Source: Sulfolobus tengchongensis
GTDB taxonomy: Archaea > Thermoproteota > Thermoprotei_A > Sulfolobales > Sulfolobaceae
Assembly (NCBI RefSeq): GCF_036967215.1
Contig: NZ_CP146016.1
Coordinates: 1,613,337 to 1,677,336, forward strand
DNA: 64,000 nucleotides
Direction: 5' to 3'
Made by a program: the position numbers and the translations under genes
Part shown: piece after piece, positions 1-8,388 of the stretch
Numbering within the stretch: position 1 is the first letter of the stretch
Layout: the number at the start of each line of letters is the position of its first letter
The notes under the pieces: generated by a model
What the model saw: the letters and a program-made list of their open reading frames with translations, nothing else
What the model was told of the DNA's origin: nothing
Databases searched by the model: none

Positions 1-73
1 GTGACATTGCTATTCTGTTCCTTAAGATGACCTCACCAACCTTAATTGGCTCCAGTAGCTTTGATAGGTCCAT
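1..73 (-). CDS. old yellow enzyme family NADH:flavin oxidoreductase, N-terminus only
   Basis: Only the first 24 codons are in the window; the gene runs off the left edge. The start at 73 reads MDLSKLLEPIKVG followed by EVILRNRIAMS. This is the usual opening of the FMN-binding TIM barrel of the old yellow enzyme / 2,4-dienoyl-CoA reductase family (LxxPxKIGxxxLKNRI). Members reduce enoyl compounds with NAD(P)H. A T-rich TATA-like element and a 7-bp inverted repeat lie about 20-37 bases upstream of the ATG, which suits leaderless transcription. The family call rests on a short N-terminus and could be wrong in detail. Confidence 0.6.
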   Translation of the reverse strand, partial: MDLSKLLEPIKVGEVILRNRIAMS

Positions 74-92
74 GAAGGTAGTTATATCGTAA

Positions 93-110
93 TAGTTAAA
101 AAGTTAACTA
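93..110. promoter_or_regulatory. inverted repeat over the promoter of the old-yellow-enzyme gene
   Basis: TAGTTAA and TTAACTA form a perfect 7-bp inverted repeat with a 4-base spacer. It covers the position expected for the TATA box of the gene starting at 73 on the minus strand. Such placement is typical of archaeal repressor sites that block TBP/TFB binding. The repeat is seen directly; its function is inferred. Confidence 0.35.
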
Positions 111-302
111 TATTCTATCCCTTTTTTAAAATATTAAATAAACGAAATCAAAGATAAGCTCATAGTACAAGCATCTAGGTAAAATTTTGCACTATTGCTA
201 TCTTTCTTCAGAGACCTAAGATAAGTCTAGTTTAGTTATCATCCTTAAAATTTCTATAAAAATAATTCATACCTTCATGGTGACACTATAGATAAGCTTA
301 AG

Positions 303-1628
303 TTATGTTGGTGTAACTTCAAGCTCTTTCAAGATTCTTCTAACCAATTCATTTCTTTTCTCTCTGTTACTATTCAAGATGTCTTTAATGGTTCTATTAT
401 CAACTGTAATGATTTTAAACTCATTTAAGTCAACATTAGTAGAATTTGTAACTATGAACTTTCTTACTTCGTATGCTCCATCTCTATTAAATCCGATTAA
501 CTTCTTTACATTTCTTATATTTTCAACTGTGTTCTCATTAGTCAACTTTATATCACCTAGATACTCGATATTACCTCTTCTGAAAAATATGTCAATAGTT
601 ATTCCTACTTGTTCTATTCTCTTCCCTCTATCATGAATATAATCTATATTATATTCCTTTTGTAGTTCAAGTAAACCTTGCCTAATTTCAGCTTCTAGCA
701 TCTTTGAGGCATCTTCAATATTTTCTATCTCAAATTCTCTTTTTAGTTCATTCTTTATGCATTCCATTTTCTTATACTCATCTTTACAACTTGAGAGAGC
801 TTTATTGTAAGCTTCTCTTGCAGAGTCTAACAGCTTATTCACAGTATCTGAGCTTTTAATCTCTTTGATATTTATAAGATCCTCAGCAAATTCCTCACAG
901 TATGTTTTTAAAATATCGAGTTTATCCTCGTCTCTTAGTTTAAGTTCTATTTTGAATTCATCAAGCCTTCGCCTTAGTGCACTATCCTTTATTTGACTGA
1001 TTACATCTGGTACTAAAGTGATAACTATTGGTATTTTAGTCTCATTAATTATCTTATGTAGCTCTAGTAGTTGTCCTTCATTATTCTTAAGTTCGTCTAT
1101 TAATAATCCAACAGGACCTAAGTTAATAAGATCGTTAAGAAACTCTATAAATCCCTCTACATTCTCTTCATATGCCATACAATATAATCTTTCTGCATAT
1201 ACGTAGTTGCCACTCCACTTTCTTTTCTCACATAGGTGTCTCATCCAATTAGTAAACTCTTTGCTCATTTTCTCTAAAAGTCCGTAACCTATCTCTTTCT
1301 TGTGTTCATATAAGATCTTAAACGCATTATTTCTTATCTTTTCAAAAACTGTTGTATTTCTTATAGTATACCAACTTGCCTTTGATAAACTGGGGCTACT
1401 CACTAGATCTAAGTATAGAATAAACGCTTTTTCATTCAATTCTTTCTTCACGGCATTTAAGATGAGTGTTTTTCCCATACCTGGTTGTCCTAATATAGTA
1501 ATTACTGCATTTTTTCTCGACATTATGGCATTCTCTATAATTTTTATTGTTTCAGTCCATACTTTACCTGCAACTCTTACATTTTCATCCCCATATTTAG
1601 ATACAGTGTATTCCTCAAACTCACACAT
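303..1628 (-). CDS. P-loop ATPase with predicted C-terminal PD-(D/E)xK nuclease domain
   Basis: A 441-residue protein. Residues 47-54 (GQPGMGKT) form a Walker A motif and residues 174-179 (GLLIDE) a Walker B motif, followed by sensor-like and helical segments typical of archaeal AAA/STAND ATPases. The last 120 residues contain a helix, then D346 and a D359-I-K361 triad in a beta-hairpin context, which resembles the PD-(D/E)xK nuclease core found at the C-terminus of archaeal ATPases (compare DUF234). The gene lies 4 bases after a winged-helix gene and the two are surely cotranscribed. A role in DNA handling or defence is an inference; the biological partner is unknown. Confidence 0.65.
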   Translation of the reverse strand: MCEFEEYTVSKYGDENVRVAGKVWTETIKIIENAIMSRKNAVITILGQPGMGKTLILNAVKKELNEKAFILYLDLVSSPSLSKASWYTIRNTTVFEKIRNNAFKILYEHKKEIGYGLLEKMSKEFTNWMRHLCEKRKWSGNYVYAERLYCMAYEENVEGFIEFLNDLINLGPVGLLIDELKNNEGQLLELHKIINETKIPIVITLVPDVISQIKDSALRRRLDEFKIELKLRDEDKLDILKTYCEEFAEDLINIKEIKSSDTVNKLLDSAREAYNKALSSCKDEYKKMECIKNELKREFEIENIEDASKMLEAEIRQGLLELQKEYNIDYIHDRGKRIEQVGITIDIFFRRGNIEYLGDIKLTNENTVENIRNVKKLIGFNRDGAYEVRKFIVTNSTNVDLNEFKIITVDNRTIKDILNSNREKRNELVRRILKELEVTPT

Positions 1629-1632
1629 TAAC

Positions 1633-2199
1633 TTACACCTTTTTCCTAATTATCCCATATCTTGTCCCGTGAATCACAAAGCCTTCCTTCCCTCCAGCAA
1701 TTAACTCATAGTGTTTTAGGATATAATCTCTAAATTTTGACATAAATTGTTCAAGCGACATTCCTAATTGCTCTCTTATATCATTAATGGAGGCATAACC
1801 AATATCATCCTTAACAGTTTCATATACATTATCTAGATCCTGAAACGTTTTAGGCTTCCCAAAATATTCCTCAAAATATTTCCTAATTGCCTCATCGACG
1901 ATTTCTCTTATTACGTTTTGGATGTCAGAATTAACATTTTCAGTAGTCTTTCCCCTAACTTCCTTTGCTATTTCTTTTTCCTTCAGATTCTTCGATAATA
2001 CGTAATACTTGGCCTTCCCCTTTGTTGTGGCAAGACTTATGACACCTTCATTTACAAGTTCCTTAAAAATCTTATCTATAGTCTTATTAGAGGACTTCTT
2101 TCCCAAAATATTTAAGATGCTATTTTTAGTAAATTTTCTACTTGTATCTCCACCAGTAAACTTCATAATTGCGTTAATAATATCATCCTTAGTTATCAT
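1633..2199 (-). CDS. winged-helix DNA-binding protein paired with the ATPase-nuclease
   Basis: A 188-residue protein with two winged-helix-like ends. The first 70 residues look like a wHTH: helices around SILNILGKKSSNKTIDKIFKEL, then a wing around VISLATTKGKAKYYV. A second one lies at residues 130-188, with a helix at INDIREQLGMSLEQF and a wing at GFVIHGTRYGIIRKK. The centre is charged and helical. It is the upstream gene of a two-gene operon with the ATPase-nuclease, so it probably regulates the operon or loads the ATPase on DNA. No specific family is recognised. Confidence 0.55.
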   Translation of the reverse strand: MITKDDIINAIMKFTGGDTSRKFTKNSILNILGKKSSNKTIDKIFKELVNEGVISLATTKGKAKYYVLSKNLKEKEIAKEVRGKTTENVNSDIQNVIREIVDEAIRKYFEEYFGKPKTFQDLDNVYETVKDDIGYASINDIREQLGMSLEQFMSKFRDYILKHYELIAGGKEGFVIHGTRYGIIRKKV

Positions 2200-2385
2200 T
2201 TTGATAATAATTTACCTATTACCTTATTAAACTTTTATGTAGATTATAATCGTATCTTTAAAGAATTTTATTTGCCCTAAATTATTTGGATTACCTTAAA
2301 ATAACCCTAAATAGTGAGAAATCTCAAGGATTCTTAGACACTCTATTATTAATATGTTTACGATATCTAATTTCTGTTACTATGA

Positions 2386-3189
2386 TCATCTATTTTTCTC
2401 ATAGAGGTAGTTCCCAATTTTTTCATAAGTCATATCACTTCTTACAAGTCTAAATCCCTTATTTAACAAAATCTTATTTATTTTACTGAATAATTCCTCC
2501 CTTATTTCAATTAATATAGTTTCAGTTATTTCCAATGTATTGGTTGCTCCCTTGATAACTTCCAGTTCTACACCCTCAACGTCTATTTTCAGTAAGTCAA
2601 TCTTATTGAGATTAAGTGAATCTAGAGGTATTGCCTCTACACTTACCTTCTTTTTTCCTCTTACTTCGCTTATTGATGACATATCATTATTTAGATAGAA
2701 GTCAAGCTTGCCATAAGTTTCCCACACAGCCTTATTGTAAATTTTAACCTTTTCCTCTAATCCGTTTTCCTTAACGTTATTTTTTAATATTTTGAAAGAA
2801 ATTGGATTTGGTTCAAATGCTATTACATTAGCTCCTTTCTTTCCTGCTCTAATCGTATATGAGCCTATATAAGCTCCTACATCTACGAAAATCATATTCT
2901 TTTTAAAGGTAATCCATTTACTAACCTCGGGTTCATTATATAAGAGAATAATCCAGATATCATGAATTAGATTCTCCTTCCTAACGAACCAATAAATATC
3001 ATTATACTTAACCTTAATTAATTTAGAATAAGTCTCTTTTATTGTGGGAAGCTTTCCAAACAGTTGAAAATCGAGATAAGCTTTCAAGTATTCGGAATAT
3101 AGAAATAAGGAATCAGGGAAGTTTGTAGGTTTTACTCTTAAGAATTCCTTTAATGATGGAGGTTTAGGTTTAAGTTCAATCCTTCTCAA
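2386..3189 (-). CDS. FkbM family methyltransferase
   Basis: A 267-residue SAM-dependent methyltransferase. The glycine-rich motif I reads FVDVGAYIGSYTIRAG in the first half, followed by an acidic motif II (IAFEPNP) and a conserved LLKIDVEGVELEVIKGA segment, the signature of the FkbM family. These enzymes usually O-methylate sugars or polyketides; in Sulfolobales they often sit near glycan genes. No glycosyltransferase is adjacent here, so the substrate cannot be inferred. The gene is monocistronic by spacing. Confidence 0.8.
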   Translation of the reverse strand: MRRIELKPKPPSLKEFLRVKPTNFPDSLFLYSEYLKAYLDFQLFGKLPTIKETYSKLIKVKYNDIYWFVRKENLIHDIWIILLYNEPEVSKWITFKKNMIFVDVGAYIGSYTIRAGKKGANVIAFEPNPISFKILKNNVKENGLEEKVKIYNKAVWETYGKLDFYLNNDMSSISEVRGKKKVSVEAIPLDSLNLNKIDLLKIDVEGVELEVIKGATNTLEITETILIEIREELFSKINKILLNKGFRLVRSDMTYEKIGNYLYEKNR

Positions 3190-3385
3190 ATTTTGCTCTC
3201 CTCAAAATACTTGTATGAATCAATCACTGGAATTACTATTAGTTTTAAATAGGTTGCTTGGTTTATAAAAATGATATCACCCTCTATCACAGTATAAGGA
3301 AAATAGAATACAAATTCAAATATTAGAAATGTTCTTATAAACCACTAGTTAGCTATCCTATTTCCTTATTTTTCTAATGTTAACC

Positions 3386-4078
3386 TCATGATAGCTTCAT
3401 TAATTTCCCAAACTCAACTTCTTCGCCTTTTTCACAACCAGTATAAGCTAAAGATGAAGAATAAACCGCCCCTTTATTATGATATAATTTATAGTATTCT
3501 TCGTTCTCAACAATTATATCTTTTCTATAGTAATTATGAAAATATATTTGTGAACTTTTACTTTTTCGATCTATCTCTAGAATAAGGAGATTTAAGGCTG
3601 ATTTTGTAAACTCTCTTAACCTGTCTACTTCTTTTAAGCCATGAATAGCAATGTATCTTGCAATTAGTTCTGAATCTACCATGAGAGAAGGGTCCAATCC
3701 TAAAGTCTCGCCTAATCTATACTTATCAACACTCCCATTGTGCGCTAAAAAGAATAAGTGCGTGCTAGTAGTTTCTAAATAGGGATGTGAATAGAAAGAG
3801 GAAACTAGAACTTTTTCACTTGCTTTCCTAGCGTGGATAATTACCTTCAATTCACCATCTAAAGAGTTAATGACATCATTCAACGTATTAATGTCTTGGA
3901 AAATAGGGTTAGAACTTCTATAATAAATAATTTTATTGTTATTATATGCAACAATTCCCCATCCATCTGAATGACTCTCATTAATTAAAGGATCATTCAA
4001 TGATGCTTTAACCAAACAGTTCGCCATCTTTCTTAAGTAATCTTTATTTTTTCCGTAATATGCTAACATTCTACACAT
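3386..4078 (-). CDS. class II glutamine amidotransferase (YafJ/EgtC-like)
   Basis: A 230-residue Ntn-type amidotransferase domain protein. It begins MCRMLAYYG, which places the N-terminal nucleophile Cys at position 2 and matches the YafJ/EgtC group. Further conserved stretches are SDGWGIVAY, HARKAS and AHNGSV, which shape the glutamine pocket. No synthetase domain is attached, so it either acts on a small gamma-glutamyl compound or supplies ammonia to a separate partner. The neighbours give no clue to the substrate. Confidence 0.8.
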   Translation of the reverse strand: MCRMLAYYGKNKDYLRKMANCLVKASLNDPLINESHSDGWGIVAYNNNKIIYYRSSNPIFQDINTLNDVINSLDGELKVIIHARKASEKVLVSSFYSHPYLETTSTHLFFLAHNGSVDKYRLGETLGLDPSLMVDSELIARYIAIHGLKEVDRLREFTKSALNLLILEIDRKSKSSQIYFHNYYRKDIIVENEEYYKLYHNKGAVYSSSLAYTGCEKGEEVEFGKLMKLS

Positions 4079-4115
4079 TCTAAATACGGATTATCTTAAG
4101 CTGATTAAAAACATT

Positions 4116-4916
4116 TCATGGTTCATACACACTATAAAAGAATTCGTTAGCCTTAGGTGTCAGTTCTTCTCTTAATTTCATGAAAAGCTCATATGCAGTG
4201 TACCCAATCCAATTTTGAGGTAATAAATCCTCAGGTAAGTCAGGATCTATGTTTAAGAACTTTCTATATTCATGAACTAATTCTATTCTTGTTACAAAGG
4301 CTTCATTATTTTTTAGGTAATTTACTTTTTCAGTTACTTTCTCCCATTTTTCTAAAAAAGCTTTGTACGCTTGTTCTACTTCGATTAGATTCCAACACTT
4401 CTGTACTAGACGTTTAGGTTCTCCTAGATAATCAGCTAAGAAGATATCCACTTCTATGTTATTAGTCGAATTATAAAGATCTTTAATGAACTTCTTTAAA
4501 GTATCTTCAATGGGATTTGGAGATATCCAGGTTGATTGAGCTAACATTCCAAATCCTAACCATTTAAGCTCTCTCCTTAGTCTATCTCTCAACTCTCTAT
4601 TGCTTTCAGGAATGTTGTAGACTACTAGTCTCCATTTACCATCCCATTTTCTTCTAATTTTCTCATAAACTCTTCTGGTCCCTTCCAATAATCTTAACAT
4701 GCCTTTTTCAGATAATTTATAGCTAATCTTCTTATCCTCTCTTTTTATAGAATCTATTAAACCTGCTTTCTTCATTCTATGTAAACCCGCTCTAATAGCA
4801 CCTTCTGAAAATCCAAATTCCTTGAGAATAACAATTATACTTTTAGAGCTAATAGTTCCACCGGCGTCCTTAATATAATCCCCGTAAAGCGTAAAGAATA
4901 ACGATTGTATCTTCAT
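4116..4916 (-). CDS. paaX: PaaX family transcriptional repressor
   Basis: A 266-residue protein with the three-part PaaX layout. An N-terminal winged helix (to about residue 75) contains GFSEGAIRAGLHRMKKAGLI. A central Cas2-like ferredoxin fold begins near WDGKWRLVVYNIPE, and a C-terminal helical domain has WNLIEVEQAYKAFLEKW. In bacteria PaaX represses phenylacetate genes and is released by phenylacetyl-CoA. The gene is next to an aromatic CoA ligase and PaaA/PaaC-like genes. Matching palindromes occur upstream of it and at a diiron-gene promoter. The effector here may be another aryl-CoA. Confidence 0.85.
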   Translation of the reverse strand: MKIQSLFFTLYGDYIKDAGGTISSKSIIVILKEFGFSEGAIRAGLHRMKKAGLIDSIKREDKKISYKLSEKGMLRLLEGTRRVYEKIRRKWDGKWRLVVYNIPESNRELRDRLRRELKWLGFGMLAQSTWISPNPIEDTLKKFIKDLYNSTNNIEVDIFLADYLGEPKRLVQKCWNLIEVEQAYKAFLEKWEKVTEKVNYLKNNEAFVTRIELVHEYRKFLNIDPDLPEDLLPQNWIGYTAYELFMKLREELTPKANEFFYSVYEP

Positions 4917-4957
4917 TAATAGTAACCTCTGAATTGATACTAAAAAATTTTCCTAAA

Positions 4958-4973
4958 TGTAACGAGTGTTACA
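4958..4973. promoter_or_regulatory. inverted repeat TGTAAC-N4-GTTACA upstream of paaX
   Basis: A perfect 6-bp inverted repeat with a 4-base spacer sits 42-57 bases upstream of the paaX ATG at 4916, just beyond the T-rich TATA-like element at -24 to -31. It may be a site for autoregulation or for an activator. It differs from the TATACTT palindrome found in the same gap. Confidence 0.3.
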
Positions 4974-5073
4974 GCTATTAAGTTCATACTCTCACCACAT
5001 AAATAAAATTTTTTATTTAATTAATATATAATGGATATCTTTATGGATACTCAAGGTAAACTGACTTTTTAAT

Positions 5074-5090
5074 TATACTTAAAAAGTATA
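5074..5090. promoter_or_regulatory. candidate PaaX operator, copy 1 (TATACTT-N3-AAGTATA)
   Basis: A perfect 7-bp inverted repeat, TATACTT and AAGTATA, with an AAA spacer lies between paaX and the CoA ligase gene. The same arms with a 2-base spacer overlap the promoter of the diiron gene at 7604. The shared arms in one cluster with a PaaX gene suggest a regulon operator; this is inference. It overlaps the sequence TATATATA on the paaX-proximal reading, so it may also mark a second, upstream paaX promoter. Confidence 0.5.
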
Positions 5091-5135
5091 TATAGAGATA
5101 ATTCATAGTTACATCACTACATTATGTTAAGTTAA

Positions 5136-6728
5136 TTATTTAATTTCTCCTAATCTGAATTTATATCTCTGTATTTTTCCAGTAGCAGTCTTTGGAATCT
5201 CATTTACAAATCTTATCTCCCTAGGAACTTTATAGTGATCTAATTTGTCTTTTAGAAAGTTCCTTAATTCATTAGATAGTTCTTGACTTGGTAAGTATCC
5301 TTGTTTAAGTGTAACAAACGCAACTACTTTTATCAATCCTACCTCATCCGGTATACCAACGACAGCAGCTTCTGAAACTGCTGGATGCGCTAAAAGTGCA
5401 GCTTCTACTTCTATTGGTGAAACCCATAATCCTGAGGTTTTGATCATGTCATCAGATCTTCCAACATAGTAATAATAACCTTCCTCATCTCTATAGAATT
5501 TATCACCAGTTCTGAACCAAATGCCCACCATATTCTTTCTAGTGCTTTCATAGTCGTTCCAATAAAACATCGCAATACTATCTCCTTTAACGTAAAGATC
5601 TCCTACTGTTTTAGGAGGTACTTCCTTACCCTCTTCATCTACAATTTTAACTTCATACCCTGGAACTACCTTTCCAGTACATCCTGGTTTACAATTTCCT
5701 GGAATATTAGAAATGTATATGTGTAAAGCCTCTGTTGAGCCAATACCATCTACTATTTCAATTCCATATCTCTCCTTCCATCTATTAAATATTGCTGGAG
5801 GTAAAGGTTCTCCTGCGGAGACACAGAACCTTAAACTACTCAAGTCGTAATTTTTCCAATCCTCAACTTGTAACATTGCATTGTACAATGTAGGAACTCC
5901 AAAGAAGATTGTTGGCTTATATCTATGTATAGTCTCTAGGACTCTTTTAGGTTCCACTCTATCTGGCATTAGAATGGTTGATGCTCCATTTCCAAATGCA
6001 AAATAAGAGCCATTTCCTAATCCATAAGCAAAGAATAACTTAGAAGCAGTGAATAATCTATCGCTTTCTGTTATTTTAAGTACGTTCTTTACATAGGTAT
6101 TAAGTACAACTAGAATATCTTTATGTAGATGGACTGCAGCTTTAGGATGTCCCGTAGTTCCAGATGTGTAAAGCCAGAATGCCATATCGTTAGGAGATGT
6201 AGGTTCTGGTTCTAAGTGTGTTGATTGGACTGAGACGAGACCAGAGTAAAAGGCCAATTGAGCCTTATGTTCAAAAGCCTCAGTCTGCAAGCTAACCTTT
6301 TCTATACCAGGTAATATTATAATATGCTTAAGTCTTTTAGCTCTATCCTTGAGGTATGGGGATAATTTATTCCATATATCTGGCTCTACTACCAATACCT
6401 TAGCTGCAGTATCTTCTAAAAAGAAGATGTAATCTTGCGGTTTAAGATATGTATTAACTGGTACTGGAATTGCACCTATTTTCATAGCACCATAAAATAC
6501 GGATATAAAGTAAGGAGTATCATATGATATCATTAGGATTCTATTCTCTTTCTCTACTCCCAGTTCCCTTAATCCATTCCCTACCTTATTTATTTCATCT
6601 ATTAACTTGCGATATGTCCATATTTCATCCCTATAAAAAATGGCTACTCTCTTATCTGCATCACTATTATCCCATTTTGAAAATAATGCATCTGTTATAT
6701 TTAAAATACTTCCATACTTGCTAGACAT
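5136..6728 (-). CDS. benzoate-CoA ligase family aryl-CoA synthetase
   Basis: A 530-residue AMP-forming acyl-CoA synthetase. The AMP-binding motif is YTSGTTGHPKAAVHLHKD near residue 190. The late motif FRTGDKFYRDEEGYYYYVGRSDD, followed by SGLWVSPIEVE, is the form seen in benzoate-CoA ligases (BadA/BclA type). The C-terminal lysine motif PKTATGKIQR is intact. It would activate benzoate or a related aromatic acid to its CoA ester using ATP. A TATA box (ATATAAAT, 6752-6759) lies 24-31 bases upstream of the ATG, so the mRNA is likely leaderless. Its neighbours are a PaaX regulator and PaaA/PaaC-like proteins. Confidence 0.82.
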   Translation of the reverse strand: MSSKYGSILNITDALFSKWDNSDADKRVAIFYRDEIWTYRKLIDEINKVGNGLRELGVEKENRILMISYDTPYFISVFYGAMKIGAIPVPVNTYLKPQDYIFFLEDTAAKVLVVEPDIWNKLSPYLKDRAKRLKHIIILPGIEKVSLQTEAFEHKAQLAFYSGLVSVQSTHLEPEPTSPNDMAFWLYTSGTTGHPKAAVHLHKDILVVLNTYVKNVLKITESDRLFTASKLFFAYGLGNGSYFAFGNGASTILMPDRVEPKRVLETIHRYKPTIFFGVPTLYNAMLQVEDWKNYDLSSLRFCVSAGEPLPPAIFNRWKERYGIEIVDGIGSTEALHIYISNIPGNCKPGCTGKVVPGYEVKIVDEEGKEVPPKTVGDLYVKGDSIAMFYWNDYESTRKNMVGIWFRTGDKFYRDEEGYYYYVGRSDDMIKTSGLWVSPIEVEAALLAHPAVSEAAVVGIPDEVGLIKVVAFVTLKQGYLPSQELSNELRNFLKDKLDHYKVPREIRFVNEIPKTATGKIQRYKFRLGEIK

Positions 6729-6751
6729 TATTATTTTATTTTTTAAACCAA

Positions 6752-6759
6752 TTTATATA
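6752..6759 (-). promoter_or_regulatory. TATA box of the aryl-CoA ligase gene
   Basis: ATATAAAT is 24-31 bases before the ATG at 6728 on the minus strand, the spacing of a leaderless archaeal promoter. Confidence 0.6.
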
Positions 6760-6797
6760 GTTTACGCTGTTAAAGTAGTACGTAAATATGTCGCAAC

Positions 6798-7502
6798 TTA
6801 CTTTGTTACAACATTATAATGAATACTCTTTGTGGGATTTACCTCATTATATCCTAATCTCTTCAGTTCCTCATTAGTCATTTTTATGTAATCATTAATT
6901 AGATCGTCTTTAACCAATTCGGAAATATTGAGATCATTAAGGTAGATTTCATTTATGGATCTAAATCCATATAGCATTTCAACAGCTCTAGGGAACCAAA
7001 AGTTAATTGCAGCTTGCATCTTACTTTTATTTTGATAGTTTTTTAGTTCATTTTGAGAGAAAAATAGATGTGCTTCTTCCTCTTTAATCATGGTAGATGC
7101 TAAATTGGAAAGTGGTTCAAATGAGCTGTTCTTAAGCACCCTTAATTGATGTAACCCAGCTCTATCTACTAGGAACGTAAAGGAGATCACATCTTCCCAA
7201 TTAAATAAAGGTAAATTAGAAACTTCTAATTTATGAATTCCTAATCTTGCATTCTGGATTCTTTCTATACTATCTTTGGCGTTAAATTCTTCTAAAATTC
7301 TCAGTAGTTGCCAACTATGATTTAGCTCATCGGAAACTAATTTGGCTATAAATAATCTTCCGTCCACAGTAGGTGCATTTACTAACCAAGGGGAATATTG
7401 CTCAACCATACCTAATTCGAAATCTGCTCTTAATTCAATTATGTCTATAATAGCTTTTCTTAAATCCTGTGGAACTTCCTTTACACTACTAATTTTTCGC
7501 AT
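6798..7502 (-). CDS. PaaA/PaaC-like ferritin-fold diiron protein, divergent copy
   Basis: A 234-residue helical protein of the phenylacetyl-CoA epoxidase subunit family. Diiron-ligand motifs are visible: a helix with FELGMVEQYSPWLVNAP, then DELNH (ExxH) and later EEEAH (ExxH). With both ExxH motifs kept it could hold a metal site, unlike bacterial PaaC, which is largely structural. It is divergent from the paralogue at 7604, which shares the layout (EQxxPWL, DExxH, EEExH). The two probably form a hetero-oligomer that oxygenates an aryl-CoA. No PaaB or PaaE (reductase) gene is next to it. Confidence 0.75.
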   Translation of the reverse strand: MRKISSVKEVPQDLRKAIIDIIELRADFELGMVEQYSPWLVNAPTVDGRLFIAKLVSDELNHSWQLLRILEEFNAKDSIERIQNARLGIHKLEVSNLPLFNWEDVISFTFLVDRAGLHQLRVLKNSSFEPLSNLASTMIKEEEAHLFFSQNELKNYQNKSKMQAAINFWFPRAVEMLYGFRSINEIYLNDLNISELVKDDLINDYIKMTNEELKRLGYNEVNPTKSIHYNVVTK

Positions 7503-7578
7503 GTTCTCATCATTTATAACTAATTTTTAGAAACTTTTATCTTTTTCGCTTTTATCTACCTACGTACAGAAAACGTTA

Positions 7579-7594
7579 TATACTTAAAAGTATA
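7579..7594. promoter_or_regulatory. candidate PaaX operator, copy 2 (TATACTT-N2-AAGTATA), over the promoter
   Basis: A perfect 7-bp inverted repeat with an AA spacer. It overlaps the TATA box (TTATATAC) expected for the start codons at 7604/7607, and lies between the two divergent diiron genes. It matches the arms of the repeat at 5074-5090. Binding here would block TBP/TFB or RNA polymerase, as expected for a repressor. Confidence 0.6.
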
Positions 7595-7603
7595 AACTAT
7601 AAG

Positions 7604-8374
7604 GTGATGGTACTTCCAGAATACAAAAAGCCTAAAAGGGTTATTGGATGGGGAGAGTATAAGGGATTGAGGAAATTTGAATCAATTTATGATCTACCTC
7701 CAGAAGCAATTGATATTATATTGAAGTTACTTACAGTTCAAGGAGATACTGAGTTTGCATCAATAGAACAGCATATGCCTTGGCTATTTCACGCTCCCAA
7801 ATTATCTGATAGGGTTACTATATCGAGAATTATGGTGGATGAGATGAGACATGGATGGCAAGTCATTCAAATACTAAAAGAATTTGGAGAAGAAGGCAAA
7901 AAAATAGCTGAAAATCTTTTATGGACTAGAATGGGTAAACATAAGCTTGATGCCTTTAATATTCCATTCAATATGTGGGAGGATACGTTAGGTTTTACCT
8001 TTCTAATAGATAGAGTTGGGTTGTACCAATTATTGGCCTTTGAGGATTCGAGTTTTGGTCCGTTATCTAGAATAATCCCTACAATGCTTATGGAGGAAGA
8101 ATTTCATATAAATTTTGGATATTCAGGAATTAAGAAGTTAGTAGAGGAAGGTAAGAAAGATTTAGCTCAAGCTCTTATAAATAAATGGTTACCCAGAGGG
8201 TTAGATATGTTTGGGCATTCCAAATCATATACTATAGATTTAGCATATAAATATGGAATAAAGAGAATGAAAAATGATGAAATGAGGGAACTTTACATTA
8301 AAGATGTAAAGGAATTAATCGAACCATTAGGTTTAGAACTCCCCGATGTAAATAGAAATAGGAGAATATTTTGA
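7604..8374 (+). CDS. PaaA-like diiron monooxygenase subunit
   Basis: A 256-residue ferritin-like protein of the PaaA/PaaC family, close to the length of PaaC and shorter than PaaA (about 310). Ligand motifs in order: TEFASIEQHMPWLFHAP near residue 50, DEMRH (ExxH) near 80, and EEEFH (ExxH) near 165. These fit a carboxylate-bridged diiron site that epoxidises an aryl-CoA ring. The start is GTG at 7604 or ATG at 7607; the TATA box about 27 bases upstream fits a leaderless mRNA from either. The enoyl-CoA hydratase follows directly, so the pair is likely cotranscribed. Confidence 0.78.
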   Translation: MMVLPEYKKPKRVIGWGEYKGLRKFESIYDLPPEAIDIILKLLTVQGDTEFASIEQHMPWLFHAPKLSDRVTISRIMVDEMRHGWQVIQILKEFGEEGKKIAENLLWTRMGKHKLDAFNIPFNMWEDTLGFTFLIDRVGLYQLLAFEDSSFGPLSRIIPTMLMEEEFHINFGYSGIKKLVEEGKKDLAQALINKWLPRGLDMFGHSKSYTIDLAYKYGIKRMKNDEMRELYIKDVKELIEPLGLELPDVNRNRRIF

Positions 8375-8388
8375 TAGGTGAAAAATAT

